From assembly GCA_963978905.1 (NCBI GenBank), contig OZ022257.1:17813664-17877663 (forward strand): 64,000 nt of DNA. The letters run 5' to 3'. Below, piece after piece: positions 12,801-27,800 of this stretch. This DNA comes from Trichostrongylus colubriformis. Taxonomy: Eukaryota > Nematoda > Chromadorea > Rhabditida > Trichostrongylidae. The position numbers were made by a program, and so were the translations under genes. The notes beneath the pieces were generated by a model. The model did no database searches. It saw only the letters and a program-made list of their open reading frames with translations, and was not told the DNA's origin. The stretch's first letter is position 1. Every line of letters begins with the position of its first letter.

Positions 12801-15800
12801 AGTATCCCTCTGTGTCGTGCTCAGTACACATCTTCAACTTCCATGCTTTTGAATGAGATTTCATCCCTAAGCTCGTCCCTGCCTCAGAGTCCATTACCTC
12901 CACAAAAATGAAATTAGGTCACCCATAGCTCCGTTATGACGAGAACAATCTCTCGATCTATAATGGTGAATTGCCATCGAAGAAGTGGTTTGACACTCCT
13001 TAATGTTCCCCTACTACTGATTATTAATGTAATGCAAACGTGAAATATGGGCTAGAGGTTTCTAGGGAACGATGACAACATATCAAAGCATTTTCGATAA
13101 CATTACTATTTAACAACAAGAGTCCGCAAGTGTCGATATCAAGGACGCGACATCATCCTAACTACTGAAAACATACCCTTTTAGATGTGAGTTCCTTGCA
13201 TCGTCCATAAGCTTCCTCAAGCCCTTGTAATCAATATTGTCGGTTGTTGCATTAACAATTTTCGCTGTTTCTAATATTTGTGGAGAGCACGCCGTAAGGG
13301 AATCGGGCAAGTCTGCAAAGCGAAATCAAATTCCAAGTCAAATTCCGTCAGTACTTTTGTGTACACATGGGCAAACAATCGCGAGCTAGAATGCACGGTT
13401 TATACCATCACCCATGACAAGCTATTCCTGGATATAGAATACGACACTTCATTCGCGTAATGCACGCGTGAAAAACCTTACTGGCTGCGTTGCTTTGAGA
13501 AAAGAAGGTGCGCAAGGCATGCCCGCTCCGGCCTCCGCCTTGACCGAGTTCCGATGTCCTAGCTTTTATTCTTAGCTACGCACAAAGTATGTGTTTCGAG
13601 ATGGTTCATCTACGATTTTTTATAACAAATCTGTTCTAACTTAGCCTCAACACTTTTCTTATGTACAGTGTCCTGTGGTTGTCGTAAATGTTGACCATTA
13701 CTGAACACTGTCCAATCTTCCTTACCGAACTTGTAAATGGGTACTGCCAGAAAAGTTAGATTTGTCACGGGGCTGGGTACACTGCTCTATATCACTGAGG
13801 TGGCTGAAATCTATGCCCTTCACAAGTTTCACGCATGAAGAACTCAAACGTTGCACACCCCGTCTCACAGTCTTCTTCTTCTTTTTTTCCCCCAGCGTTA
13901 CTCCCTTGTTGTCTCAGGGTCCGCCCAGTATCACAGGATATTAACATGGCAGCCATCTGAAACCAGGTTTCTATCACGGCTATGTCACCCCTCTCCCAAT
14001 CCCCTAATCCCCAGTTGAATAGCGCGAATATCAGTTTGCCAGTCATAAAATTCTAACCACCTCACAAACCAGAACACTGCACGATTTTGCTTTTGATCGA
14101 TGGTAGGATTTATTGAATTCTCACTTAGGCGAGTGCAATCATCTATTGGTGTTACTTAGTCATAATATTGTGAGCTGTGTGGCTGTTGCCCATGATGGCA
14201 TAATCCACTAGTCCTTTTTGACGTTTTGAGCGCATCACGATGGCTTAGTGAGCCGTCCAGGATTTAGCAAAAAGACTGCAATCGTTTTCATTGACTTAAT
14301 TACCCACTCTTTGATCGGTTCCGTCCAAACCATCGCAGATGATGGCAGAAATATGGAATAAGTGTTTATATAAGTTGGAGGTGCTCTCGCTATGATAACA
14401 TGGTAGTACAATGACACTCCAAAACCCATCGGTTTCTTCCTGCTTAGAGGAGTTGTACTTCCTGATAACAATCACTCACCAGCTGAGGGACAAACCGCCC
14501 GGCAAACAAACCCCCCTCCCCTTAGGTAGTGCTCTATATAACAAAAGATTCGTAAAAATATTGGCGGCACTCTATCACTGAATGTTGAATATGACTCACT
14601 GGACCAAAACTTTGTCTTAGCAGCCATAATCTCGGTCTCATTATGACTTTGCTTCCATGTTAATAGATGTGGATATAACCTAAAGAAAGTAGCTGAAGGG
14701 AATGCAACGCTGGGTAGCGTCAGATGTTCTCACAGCTCTGAGAATGTGTAAAACCAGGCTTCTAGATCCATTTTTGGCTTGGCTGTTGCTCGTTTATGTG
14801 CGTCGATTGCCATATAAGGAAGGGAGTACGCGTCTGGCACCGCAAATCTAAAATTCATTTTATGTGCAGAAGCAGTCACGCATCAACTCCCAGATCAGGA
14901 AAATTGCCTTATGTTTTTGCCACTCTTGACAGCCTCTCCATAATCGATCAAAAACAGCCGGACACCCGCTACTGCGAGACCGACGCAGAAATTTGTTGGC
15001 TTTATATCTCTATGGACATAACCGAGAACATGGAGGTCCTGAACGAAATCATGAATCTTACTGGAAATCTTCATTGTCTTTATGCTACCAATACCGCTCC
15101 TGGTTCCTGCAGAGTGGGCGGATTGCTGATGAAAAAAACCTGCCGCGATCCGCCATTTAATCATGGTCTTGATTTCGCGGTCGTTTTGATTTCCTTTCAT
15201 GGATGGTTGCCGCGAAAATTTACAGCTATCGGAAGTTAAAATTCAGTTCTGAGATGCTTCTCAAGAGTTTACAGTTCAAGACCTTACAACTTATTGGGGT
15301 AAGTTGAGTCACGTTCAGAATCAAGTCGCCAAGAGTTGAAGAGGTATGAAATTTGTGGGAGGGTTCACTAGTGCCTTTTTTCTGATTGAGATCAAGCGAT
15401 CGCGAATTCATGCTCTTGTAGATATTCTGGCATTTATCAGCTCAAGTTAGCTTAACATAAAACTTCCAGCCAAAGTGGAGTTGATGAGGCCGCCATGCCC
15501 CCGAGTACTTTCTCATTCTCTAGGATTTCCCCTAGACTTGTCCCGACCAGCTCCAGCTACTGCTCGGTTTTCTGGGCATTTCGACCACACCCGCTAAAGT
15601 TGTGGCAAAACGGCGGATTTGGGCAGGTTTTTTCGCCTCATCTGCCAGCTTTGTAGGAATTAGGAGTGGTATTATACATAGCGAATGTGAAAATTTTGAG
15701 TAATGTGCAGCGATAAAAGGCACCGGAAGGGGTAAGGAGAAAGTGAGCACTCGAGCTAAATGATTTCTAGAAAGTAACCTTCAGAATAGGTGATGTATGA

Positions 15801-18800
15801 AACCCCATTAGAAAGCGCGATTTGGGTCTTATCGCGATCCCGCAGCCGGCGTGTCGTTCTGCAGCAGTTCATCAATCTGGCCAGTTGTCTGAGGGCGCGC
15901 CAACGTTGGCGGCCTGCCGATTTAGCCACTAGTCCGTCAGCAGCCTACCTCCGGCTAGTGACGTATAGGGGCGCAGCAGAGAAGGGGGTTTCAGGTTCTG
16001 GTTCTTTCGCCGCTTTATTTCGCTCTTTCTCTACTGTTTGGTAAGCTTCAAACCAAGTGCTTTATCGAAGCACGAGACGACAAGTAACCGGCATACCGCA
16101 GAGTACCCCTTTTATAGGGAAGGGTTGACACATCACTCATTATAACAATGAGCACAAACATAAACACTTGTTATAACAAAGCGTGTCTATGAAAATCGCC
16201 ACATGGGTATTGAGCTGTTATTTCTCTCTTTTTGTATGTATGGTGCAGCTCGAATTGAAAGATGCACGCTAGCTCCCCATCGTGGGCTCGGCTCTGCCAA
16301 ACCGCAGTGTGCAGGTGGGGTTGCGGCCGTTGCCCCACACCCCTGGGTAAGGCAAGGTGGCAAAAGACAAGAGAATATCTTTTTTGACATTTGGCTGCAA
16401 CATTTAGCGCGTCTATTTTCATAATCAATAAACGATCAAATTACTCCAAATGCCTTGGTGCCTTTTATCGATCCGTAAATTGATACCTCTATCGCTGAAA
16501 GCGCTTCTGCGGCTAAGTGGTAGACGGACGTGGGACGGAAAACACCTCTAACACTTTCTTTGAGTTTTTCTACATTCCTGTCCAGTAGAGACATCACTAA
16601 AAATGCGTATGAGTCATAAGTTGAATAGTGAACGGAGGAAAAGCTTGGGATTCACTTACCTATGTACGACCTATCACAGACTCTCCCGCTATCAATAAGA
16701 CGGGGACAACGCATAGCATTGGCATTCTTCAGTTCCTTCAATACCGCCAGCTCTCGCTAAATTCGAGCGTTTTTTTCTGTTAAATTTTAGGCAACAGCTC
16801 GAAAGCCATGAGCCTGCAGAGCTGGAACAGAATTTCGCAAAGCAGCGTGAGCCGTGTGAGCTACGAAACCTTATGTCACTAAATCAAGAAAAGGTAGTGT
16901 CCCAGATCTAATTTTAAGCGTGTGCTTGTATTTCAGGTGTATTTTGGATGCACTAGGGGATCCAAGTACGCGATGCCCGCACGTCGCATTTATCATTGCC
17001 TAACGATCTTGGCAATAAACACTCAACAAGACGCATTTCATGGCTGTAAAGTACTTCTCCAGAGTTCCTTCTGCCTGGGCACTTTCCACAAGCGTCGTTA
17101 CTTTCCAACGCAAGACAGGTTGTAGGCGTTGAAGCGGTGCACCTTTAGCATGGGACAACTCATCTTCAAACATAATTGTCATAACAAGGTGTACTGCGGC
17201 CCTTCTAGTTTGGAGCTGTATAGATGGAGAAGTTAATAGTTATGTAAATGGTGAGAATGGGAACAATTTCGCATGTCACGAGGTGAAGTGAACTGAGAAG
17301 TGCGGTCAAGCTACCGGCAGAAAAAGAGACCTTTCGCGCAAGCCGCGTGGAGCAGTAGGAGCGCTCACAACGTCGCGAAACGGCAGGCGCATATATGAGT
17401 AAGATAAGGGCATTTCTGACTAAAAGGTGTATTAGAGAATAAGTTCCTCGGCGAAGGATCATTGGGAAACGCACGACTACATGCTTCCGCACATATAGTT
17501 GGACACGCCTCTAACAACCTTTGCCCATTCGTGGGCGCCATATCGCATGAAAGCTATTAAATACAACAGCGTGACATCTCACCGGTGTAACACCAGTCAT
17601 ACAGAATACAAGGTCATACCTTGAAACGTAGCCTGGTACTAGTGCTGTCTTTTCGAAGGCCTGTTTTCATAGCATATAAAGTACTGTCGAGTACTTCTTC
17701 ATTACTGAACGAAAGAGGTAGAAGCTAAATCACTTTCAAAGGCGCTATCGTAACAAGGGGTGGGGAGCGCCCTATTATGGATATTATTTTACTCAGATAA
17801 GCCTGGAAGGAAAAATGAGTATGCTAGCCATTGTGTGTGCAACTTCTGATAAGAAGCTCTCCTCATCCCTCGCTGCGATAGCACCTTTTTGAACTCTAGA
17901 TAAGCCGATCTTACTCGCTACACGTTTGCTTGGCCACTATGTAAACGGCAGAATAGCGTCCTTCGTTGTATTTCGTTAGTATTTCATAGCGCGAGTATTC
18001 ACGAGATTCTTCGTCCAGACTAAATGGTAAAGATTTCGTTTCACAGCGCCATAAGGCTTGGGGTGTACAGTGAGCATTGCAGACTGCTGTATAGTACTGC
18101 GTCTCATTGAGAGCCCAGAGTTGTACCGAGAAATCGATAGTGGGCGTATGAGTCCAGCCTTGATCACAAGCCCCATCCATCATTATTACAGGGTGATCCA
18201 TAAATAGTGCAGCACGGTTCTTTCCATATAGCTTCTCTCAGAATCATTTTACTATTAGATAATGTTACATCGACTTTACTCAACCCTTCTTGTATCGCAG
18301 TGAACGGTAGCTGCTCCATGTGTCCTCCGTTCGCCTCGATTACAACCCTCAGATACTTGACGTATGCCCCAACTGTGAACCGAATCGTTTCTCTTGGCAT
18401 ATTCTTCCTAAGTGATGACTTTACTCATTCAAATTAGGTCCTGGACCCGTTTCGCTCTATGTGCAGGAGCTCCATTTTTGCTGCGAGCACAGTGTCATTA
18501 AAACCTCCCTAATTTAAGTTTCGATATCCAGTTTGGTTCCTTTTTCCATGTCCACCATAGAAGTGCGTTCGGGAGTCGACATCCCACTCCAAACCATAAC
18601 AGATTTTCGTTCCTTCTTGCAATGAACATTCCTTCCAAGTTGAGACCTTTCTATGGAGCTCGAGCGAGCGCTCTCATATTTTAGGCACAGTAGATCTTGC
18701 TCTTCTTCTTCGCATCAGGTGAGCCGTGTCTCATTTGCATCCTACAGAGAGTTTATGTGCGGTTGGCGACAACTCCCATATTGTTATGTAAGAGACTTCC

Positions 18801-21800
18801 AATTCGCTGGCCATCTTTCCTATACTGCTACATGCACTGCGGTCGATCCGCTTCCTCGCAGTCTTCCTGAGCTCTGAAGTGGTAGAGCATAGGAGGTTCC
18901 CGCATCGAGGAAATTCCTGTTGTCCTTTTTTCAGTGCACGATACCCAGTGGTATGGTTCACATTCAAGGACTGGGCGACATCCACTGGAGTATGTCCGAC
19001 TTCGCTCAGCGGGCGTGTAGCGCTTGTGTTTAGAATGTGGGAGACCACGAATGACATAGAGAACAGCAAGCAATAAATGCGGAGGATATATGCAGGAGGA
19101 CTAGTTGGTAAAACCAGTAACGGTCAAAAAAAAGTTACGCGTGCTTTTTGTTGCATCATTTATGGATCACCTTTAGACAAGTTTCGCCTGCCTCGTGGAC
19201 CTGACGTCCAGTCACAACTCCAATATGTCCATGTGTTGGGCATTGAATAGTGGTAGCGGTAATCAAGTAATTACAAGAAACTCTTCCCTCATTCGATTCG
19301 GTTCAAATCCTATCGACCTACAGCAGTTTAAGTAGTACTCTCTTCGGAAAAGCTCGCATCTACGCTTTCCAATCACTAGATCACGTATGAAAAAAGAGTA
19401 GGAACACACTTATCATCAGCAATTACAAGGTCACCGGCTTGCAGTTCCTCCTTTCCTTTCAGAAAATTGTCTAGTAAATCGATTTCATGGCTCTGTACAA
19501 AAAAACGTGTCAGCTACATATAGAACATCACAGTGAGCTATAAAGAGATCACCTCTAGGAGACTTTTGTCTGTTGATGGAACCAGATCTGGTCTTATATC
19601 TTCGAAGAGCTTCATCTTGAACCATGGTGGTTGCTCCGGTCCTTTGAGCAGTGCACCGAGCATAGGCTAAACACACCGAATCCAGCGAACACTAATTATG
19701 TTTGAGCGTGGGCGTTTATTGGATATGCCACATCCAGATTGTCTGATCGAAGGAATCGGGCACGGAAAAATGAGTTCTTTCCGTTACCTACATACCAGGT
19801 GAGCTAGCACACCTACTGTGCGCGATTTGCGGTGATGATATGCTGAGTGGATTTCATCAAAACTGGCCCGAAAGTGTTGAAATGTAATCCTTGCACCTTA
19901 ATTGCTCTCTTTCGACTCGAATTGTCTACTAAGGGGAGATTTCCGCCTATTTTTGTACATGTAGATGTACCCATACAAGAACTAATTCTGCAGTGAGTCG
20001 TGCGGAGTGCACTAGCTCAGCTGGTGTGTGTATAAGGAAAGATGGAGAATAATGGAAATGCAGCACATAGGTGTCGCATTATCTGAGAGCTATAGCCTGG
20101 TACAGTGCATTTCATTGACCATCAGACTGTATTATTCTCTTGGTTCGAGATATCACGGCAGGTTTCACTGCTAATAATGGTGGCCAGTTATAGAGCAGAA
20201 GTAGAAAAGACATCAGAGCAAAGGATAGGAAGGGACGTATCAATTATCACATCAACAAATAGAGTACAGATGTATAGACAAAAATAGCTACGTTGTGAAA
20301 GCGTGTCTGAAGGTCTTCCCATTGTAGATAGCACGCTACTGGGTGGAAGCCTTTGAAATGGTCGCTGCGTCCAGGTATCAGTCTATTCGTTTCTCGCTAA
20401 CTTCGTAATCGTTACCTGATAATTGGCAGTTATGAAATCGATTGAAGTGCCAGTTTGAGGTTATGTACGACAGTGATATTATCTTTCACTGCTACATGAA
20501 ATCCCGTGCAGTACCTTCGCAATCAGTACCTGGTTCGCACCAAGGTAGGTCAACCCGAGAAACAGCGGATTCGATGATTTTGAGAAATTCACGCCCGTTA
20601 TCGGAAATTCTTAGCAGTTATAAATTTCGGTTTCCCTGCGTCGATGTTCCTGCACCATGATGCTCAATAACACCGAATGTCAACACCTTGCCGTTACTCC
20701 GAAAATAATTCCGTGATACGCGTCTTCCAGCGATTTATCAATTACTATCAGAGGATATCGAGATGGATTACCTCCATCGAGGTTTCCTTGCCACATCTTT
20801 TATGATATCAGAAAATTTGAATGCCACCTTTGGTGCGACTCGAGATATGGATTTCCGGCCAAACACCTGAATTACGCACACGCACACACAAACATATCAA
20901 CATATCGTACCTAACCGATTATCCTTTTACCATTTTGGATATCGCATAGTACTGCGCGATTAAAACGATAGTATAGTAATGTATGGAAAAGCTCGATATG
21001 ATCAAGCGATATTGAAGTCCATATCACACATTTTCACACTATGATAGGCGCAGTACCTAGGGTACCTCAGTTGTATATCCACAAACGCCTACAACTATGC
21101 GGAGTTTCACGTAGTTCATAGTTCATAAGGTTCCATTTGCTCATATAGGAGTACGAAGAGTGTTTATTCGCTCAGCATTCAATGCTTAAGCCTACTGTCT
21201 ATTGAAAAATATTCATTTACCACTGCATTACTACTGCATATCGCACCGCTGAAAATGGCCTTCACCTTTCGGCGGTTAATATGACTACCACTTCTTACAA
21301 AGATATCGACGATCAATTAGTCTCTCCAGTATTCACTAATGGTCACTACTGGGTGTTTAGATCAATAAGTGATTGAGGGTTTTGGGTTCGACTCTGTCGA
21401 TTGGTTCACTTTGTTCGCTTGCTAAGCATCTAATTCCTAGCTCACTCAATGGCGCTAGGCATCAGACGCTTTTACTATAGCTGTTGTAGAACAGAGTTCA
21501 CGATAACTCATCCATAAACATGCCAGTGCCGAGGATAAATTGGAGGAGGGGCCTCCATCGAGATCTTCAAAAAGAGAAAGGAGCTCAGCCGAGCGGGCGG
21601 CTCCCCATGATAAGTAGCACAACGGCGACCTCAGTGGGTCGCTGATACTCGATTACGGTAACAGGCGGAAGCGGAAAGAGGGTGCGAGGCAAGTTTTCTT
21701 CGCGGACCCACACTAGGAGCGTATGGAAAGTAATTTATGGAAACAATAGAAAGGAGCTCAAACAATGTCGACGTAGGAGAATAGTTAACATTAGCATGTG

Positions 21801-24800
21801 CGCAGTGTAGGCTCTATTGAATAGTTGTAAACGGTAGTAAAATCCTGCATTACATTATCGGCTAAGTGTGTCTGTTGGTGTGTGTGCGTTTGTGTTTGTG
21901 TGCGTGTGTTTGACCGGAAACTCATATCTCGCCTCGCAGCAAGGATGGGTTTCTGGATTTCAGATATGATTTCATTTCATTCTCATTCCTGTCTTCCCCA
22001 GAGACGGTCGAGTACTTAGTGAGTTCTGACTTTAGCACGTTCTATCACTCTAGAGTCAGCAAATTATGCCTCCAGCAACACGTACAAAGATGTCGAACAA
22101 CAGTAAAGCATCACTGAACACCTCGGCTGAGACCCTTGGTCCAGCAAGTCCAGGGGACGTAACTGGAGTAGATTTCTCGAAAATGTCAGCAAGTGAACTC
22201 ATCAAAAACATCATCGAAAGGAATAAAGACCCTGTCATCGCGCAAATGCTATGTGCGTTGGCTGAAAAAATACCCAAGGAGTTTTGAGATTACATTGAAT
22301 CTGAAAAACGTGGTCGTAGTATTGTAGTGGCAGGAGTTAAAGAAGCACCACAGAGCTTGCCACCTTCTGAACGTCAGTTGGACCTTGAAAAGAAAATCAA
22401 CGATGTACTAGATGTTTCACAGGTTGAGTGTAAAGCCACTGAAATCTATAGAATTGGAAAACCAAATACTTTCCATCTCGGGTTCACTGGCGAAAGGCAT
22501 TGGCAAATTCGCGTCTACTTCGTGGTACAGAGTTTACAAACGTTTTCATCCGGAAAAGTATGACAGCTGAAGAAAGGAAAGTTGACTTCGAGCTAAGGCA
22601 GTCAGCTAGGGAAAAGAATAAGGGTATGGCAAAACGTGAATGGGTAGTATACCGAAGTCGGCTCAAGCACATTTCTGAACTTCCCACTAATTCGGGAAAG
22701 GCCTAAATTTGCATGGTGAATCCCTGCCTTTAACGTGTTACTTATTTAATGCCCGAAGTTTAGTTAACAAGCTCCATCACCTCCAGCATTTCCTTTCAGT
22801 CAATAAACCTGAATTAGTGTTTATTACTAAAACATGGTTTACCACCAAAATCCGAAATTCCGAAATCATTTGCAATCTCCCTTATGATATTATACGTTCT
22901 GACAGAAAGGAAAAGAGAGGTGGTGGAGTTTGCTGTCTTATTAACAACAAACTCCCTTCACTACTAGTGCAACGTGATGTCAACCTCAAAGCTGATGTTC
23001 TTTGTTTAGAGTTATTGCCTTGCTGTAGTTATTCGCGCTTACGATTTATAATTGTATACCGGCCTCCAGACTTTTTACTTTCTGACGATGAAAAACTTAT
23101 TGATCTGTTAGCTTCTTTGACAAGTAACGGCCAAGACATAATAATTTTGGGTGACTTCAACATAAATGTTGACTGGCGGATTTCAAACCCTAGCGGCTCA
23201 AACTCATCGTTGCTTTTGAATTTTTTTCGCAACACTGGTTTTAAACAGATGGTTCTTCAACCAACTCACAAGGACCGTACACTAGATATTGTCCTAACAA
23301 CCACTCCAATCATATCAAACGTAAAGCTACTTCCTCCTCTCTCTAGATCAGATCATTGCATGGTTGAGTTCGAGATACTAACCAGGAAGGGCTTTTTACT
23401 TCCCATGGAACTTCGAATAGGGACCCCTACAGATCGATAGGGCTTCGAACGCTCATTACAAATGTGAAAACCAAAAGTGCTACGGGCTGTTCGGAAGCGA
23501 GTTAGAAGGGGTCAAAGTTCGCATGCGAAGACTCATCGACGGGGGACTCTGCTAGTGGTGACTCGTCAACGCGGCTAATCATGTATGTCACAACAGCCAC
23601 GTTGGCTCAAAGGTAGTGATCCCCGTCTCCAGGAGTGGGGTGCTGGGTATGCTCCCCGCCTGTTGAGCCTTTTTGCGTTTTGTGTTTCATGGCCAGAAAA
23701 CGCTTTTCTTTCACTTCTGAACGTTTCCTTGTACTGGTACCTATCACACCCATCATTTACTCTGCCACTTTATTTATAACTACTAACAATACTCACAAGG
23801 GAAGCACATCAGGTCGAAGAGACTCCCATACCACTCGAATTAGGCGTTGTTGCGTAAAAAGATTATGATATTCGCGCACAGGGGGTCAAATTACCCCTCT
23901 GTGCAAATTTTCAGCCGAATCCAGTTTTTGGTCCAACTTAGGAAAATTAGGGGTGGCTAGGGGGTAAACTGGTAATTTTTTGAATTTTCTTCTACAAAAA
24001 ATCCTGGAACCTGAACATAATCACCTACACATACCTGTTACACTTGCCCATCGCACTGAATGTACGAAACAAGCGTCAAATAAGAGCATTTGCTCGGCAA
24101 GAGTCAACGCCTTCTCCACTGTTCCTTGTGCTGCCACCCAATAAATAGATCGTGAATTTTTGCGAAATTTGGTCAAATTCTCGAATTGGCTAAAAGCTCG
24201 TCTCCTAGGGTAACTTGATTACCTCAACACGAAAATCATACTGGTTTTGCACGAGAACGACTGGCTCGCGCGTTATGGGCTTCCGAACGCACCATGTAAT
24301 AATATTAGGCATTCAGGTAAACGTGTAGACAATGAGACACAAAATGCAAAAAAATCTCCACCGGCGGGGAGCAAACACAAAACCTTTATGCTGCAGATCC
24401 GGAGCACTACCAGCAAGCCACAGTGGCCGTTGATAGTTCAAGAGCAGCCGTGCCGACGGCAAAGTGCCTCGCCAATGAGATATCACAAGCAAACTTTGTC
24501 CCCTCCTAACTCGCTTCGGAACAGCCCGTAGCACTTTTAGTTTTCCAATTCGTAATCAGCGTTCGAAGCTCTATCGAATGATATGGGTCCCTATTCAAAG
24601 TTCCATGGGAAGTAAAAAGCCCTTCCTGGTAAGATCATACTTTACTGCTATTTCACCACCCAAACCAAACTTCCTCCTTACGGATTTCATCTCTCTGGAT
24701 AATATCCTCAGTGAGATGGATTGGTTAGAAGTTTTCAATGACTACAAATCTGTTACAGATCTCTACCATAGATTCTGTTCCATTGTGTATCAAAAGTTGG

Positions 24801-27800
24801 CATTGTATGTACCCTTCAAACAAAATCAACATCATCGAATCCGCTATCCCTCTCAAATACAAAATCTGATGGCTCAAAAACAACGTATTTTCGAAGCGTC
24901 GTCTGATCCACTATGTAACCCGTTGTATAAAGAAGTTTGCGATGATATCGATCACCACCTCAAGAAATACTGGGCCAATTCTGAAAGGCGATTTGCCATG
25001 CATACTTCTATGAAAAAACTCCATGGTTACTTACATAACAAAATGAAAATTAGGGGAACTCTGCCACCACTCACTAATCTGAATGGGATGATATGCACTT
25101 CTGATACTGATAAGGCCACAGCACTTGGGAATTTTTTCGCCAGCGTTTTCACCCCAGTTTCAGAGACTCCAGCTGAGTGGTACATTAAGAGTACATCGAC
25201 CCTGCGAGGACTAAATGATATTTACTTCCACCCAGCTGACGTGAAGAACATCTTAAAGAAGTTAAAACCATCTACTAGTGAGCCTTATGATGGAACACCT
25301 CCTATTGTGTACAAAAGATGCGCCAAATCCCTCTCAAAACCTCTTGCGCACATTTTCAACGTTTCGCTCATGATAGGTGATGTTCCCGAACTTTGGAAAG
25401 ATGCGTTAGTAACAGGGATCCCTAACGTTGATGATGCTCACTCTGTATCTGAATTTCGACCGATCAGTATAACTCCAACACCTATTAAAGTAATGGAAAA
25501 AATGATCAGAGAGAAACTTTTAGTTAGCTTAGTCAAAATGAATCTTGTACCTAACGAATTTCATGGATTCCTTCCCGGACGTTCCACAACTACAAATCTT
25601 GTTGATAGTTTATATGATTGGCATTCGGCCTTGAACCAAGGTAAATTGTGCGATGCGATTTATGTTGATCTTTCCAAAGCCTTTGACAAAGTGAACCACA
25701 AAAAACTCCTCCAAAAGTTACAGTCTCTAGGTATGGGGGAGAAACTGCCAAACTGGTTCACTTCTAACTTATCGGAAAGACATATGACGATCAAAGTGAA
25801 CGGAAAGTTTTCCAAGCGGTATCACCGCGCTAGTGGCGTACCACAAGGAGGAGTACTGTCACCCTTACTCTTTCTCATTTATACCATGGAATTGCCACGA
25901 ATTCTGAAAACATCTCAATATGTCAAAGTGCAGGCTTATGCGGATGACCTCAAAATATATGGCATATATAACAAAGATAGCTATGACGACGTGCAGACGG
26001 CCCTTAAGCTTGCTATCGAAAACTTGCAATCTTGGGCATCTATCTGGGACCTTGTAATTAACACAGAAAAAACATTTGTGTTGCATTTTGGTGAAGACTT
26101 TCCAAGACAATACAGAATTAACGATGTGTGCTTAAGGAAACGTAATATATCCAAAGACCTAGGGGTTCTAATTGACTCAGGCCTACGATTCTCCGACCAC
26201 ATAGATCGAGTCACTAAGAAAGCATATTCAGCCCTTTTCTTTGTTTTTCGGAACACCCACACCACTGATCCTACTATAATAACTCGCTTGTACAAAACTT
26301 ACGTATTGCCCCATCTAGAATACTGCTCTCAGATCTGGAATCCACCCCTCAAAAAACATATCCTCAAACTGGGAAAAGTTCAACAGTTATTTACGAGGCT
26401 CTTGTTTTTTCGAAAAACCACTGGTTGGACTTCCAATCAATTGCCCTGTTACAGGGAACGACTGAATCAATTAGGTTTGAGAACTTTGAGATACAGGCAA
26501 GTTAGGGCCAATTTATGCTTTTGCTTCCGACTACTACGCATGGAAATTAAGCTATCTCCAAGCAAGTATTGGCTGTTCATGCCTTGTCATGAAAGAACTA
26601 GTCGATTCATTCTGCATTACCCTACTATTAAGAAAAAACATTATGCGCAATTGTTTAATTTTGTTCTTTACCGTGGTGCAAGGTGGCTTCAGCGCTTACC
26701 TAGTGAAGTACTTAACGCAAAGGATGGTCGCATTTTTACGAAAAAGATCAATAAAATTGACCTATTGTAGATTCTCAGGGAAGAGGATTCCTGTTAACTT
26801 CCTCAGATAGTCTTTCTTAACACAACTTTATTCAGATAGCATCTATTGTGACTCAGATATGGTTCACTACAGTATCTGTGCTGAGCGACATGTCAATGTT
26901 TGCAGTCAAATAAGAAGCACAGTCATCTTGGAGTTGATCCGCTGCAAATTACAATTATCCGTAGCTACACACGGGTCCAACATTGATAATAATATATAAA
27001 TCCAGCAATTTACTTCTATCCGGAAAAGTATTGTTGTGACAATTCTATTAGGTGGTACCTACTGGGTCCCTTCTTGTTGTGACAATTCTATTAGGTGGTA
27101 CCTACTGGGTCCCTTCTTGTTCAGCGTTGTTATCCGGGCCAAGCAATCTTGGAGCCCTGGCACTATGTCTCAATGCAAATTATTCTGACAGCGAGGCGCA
27201 TTACATAGAAAAAAATGCATATACATATATAATGACTCACTAGATTTAATTCCACAGCTCGTAATTTTTGGTGTTGGGATGCTATGTGGCAATGAAGCTT
27301 CTGATTGAGCAGCTCAGCTTCCGGACACCGCCTCGCTACTACTCGATCGCCATGATGCGATTGCCAATTTTTTTTTACAACTAACTGTAGTGGATTGAGG
27401 TGCGAGTGATTTTCTGAGTATTTCTATGTTTTTGCTCATTCTGGATGTGGAGCCACCAATGGCACCCTGTTGTAAATAAATCAATTGATGCTGTGTACGA
27501 ATCTAGTGTGTTTCACTTTTTGTTTAGGCGTTGTGGGGTCTGTGTTGAGGTCAATGAGATGCAACCTGCATACGCCCTACATGCTGTGCCTCAGACTCGG
27601 CTATCTCAGCTGGCAGTCAACCTTATTATGACTGATGATTTTGTACTATCAAAAAATATGCACCTATAATGGGCCTAATGGTGACTTTAATCCCGCAATA
27701 TCAGTCCTTGCCACCTCATCTAGAAGAGCACAGCACTTCCAATACTGTTGCTATGTAATTTCTTTTCAATGGTGAGCCCGAGTGTAGCTGTTTACATGCC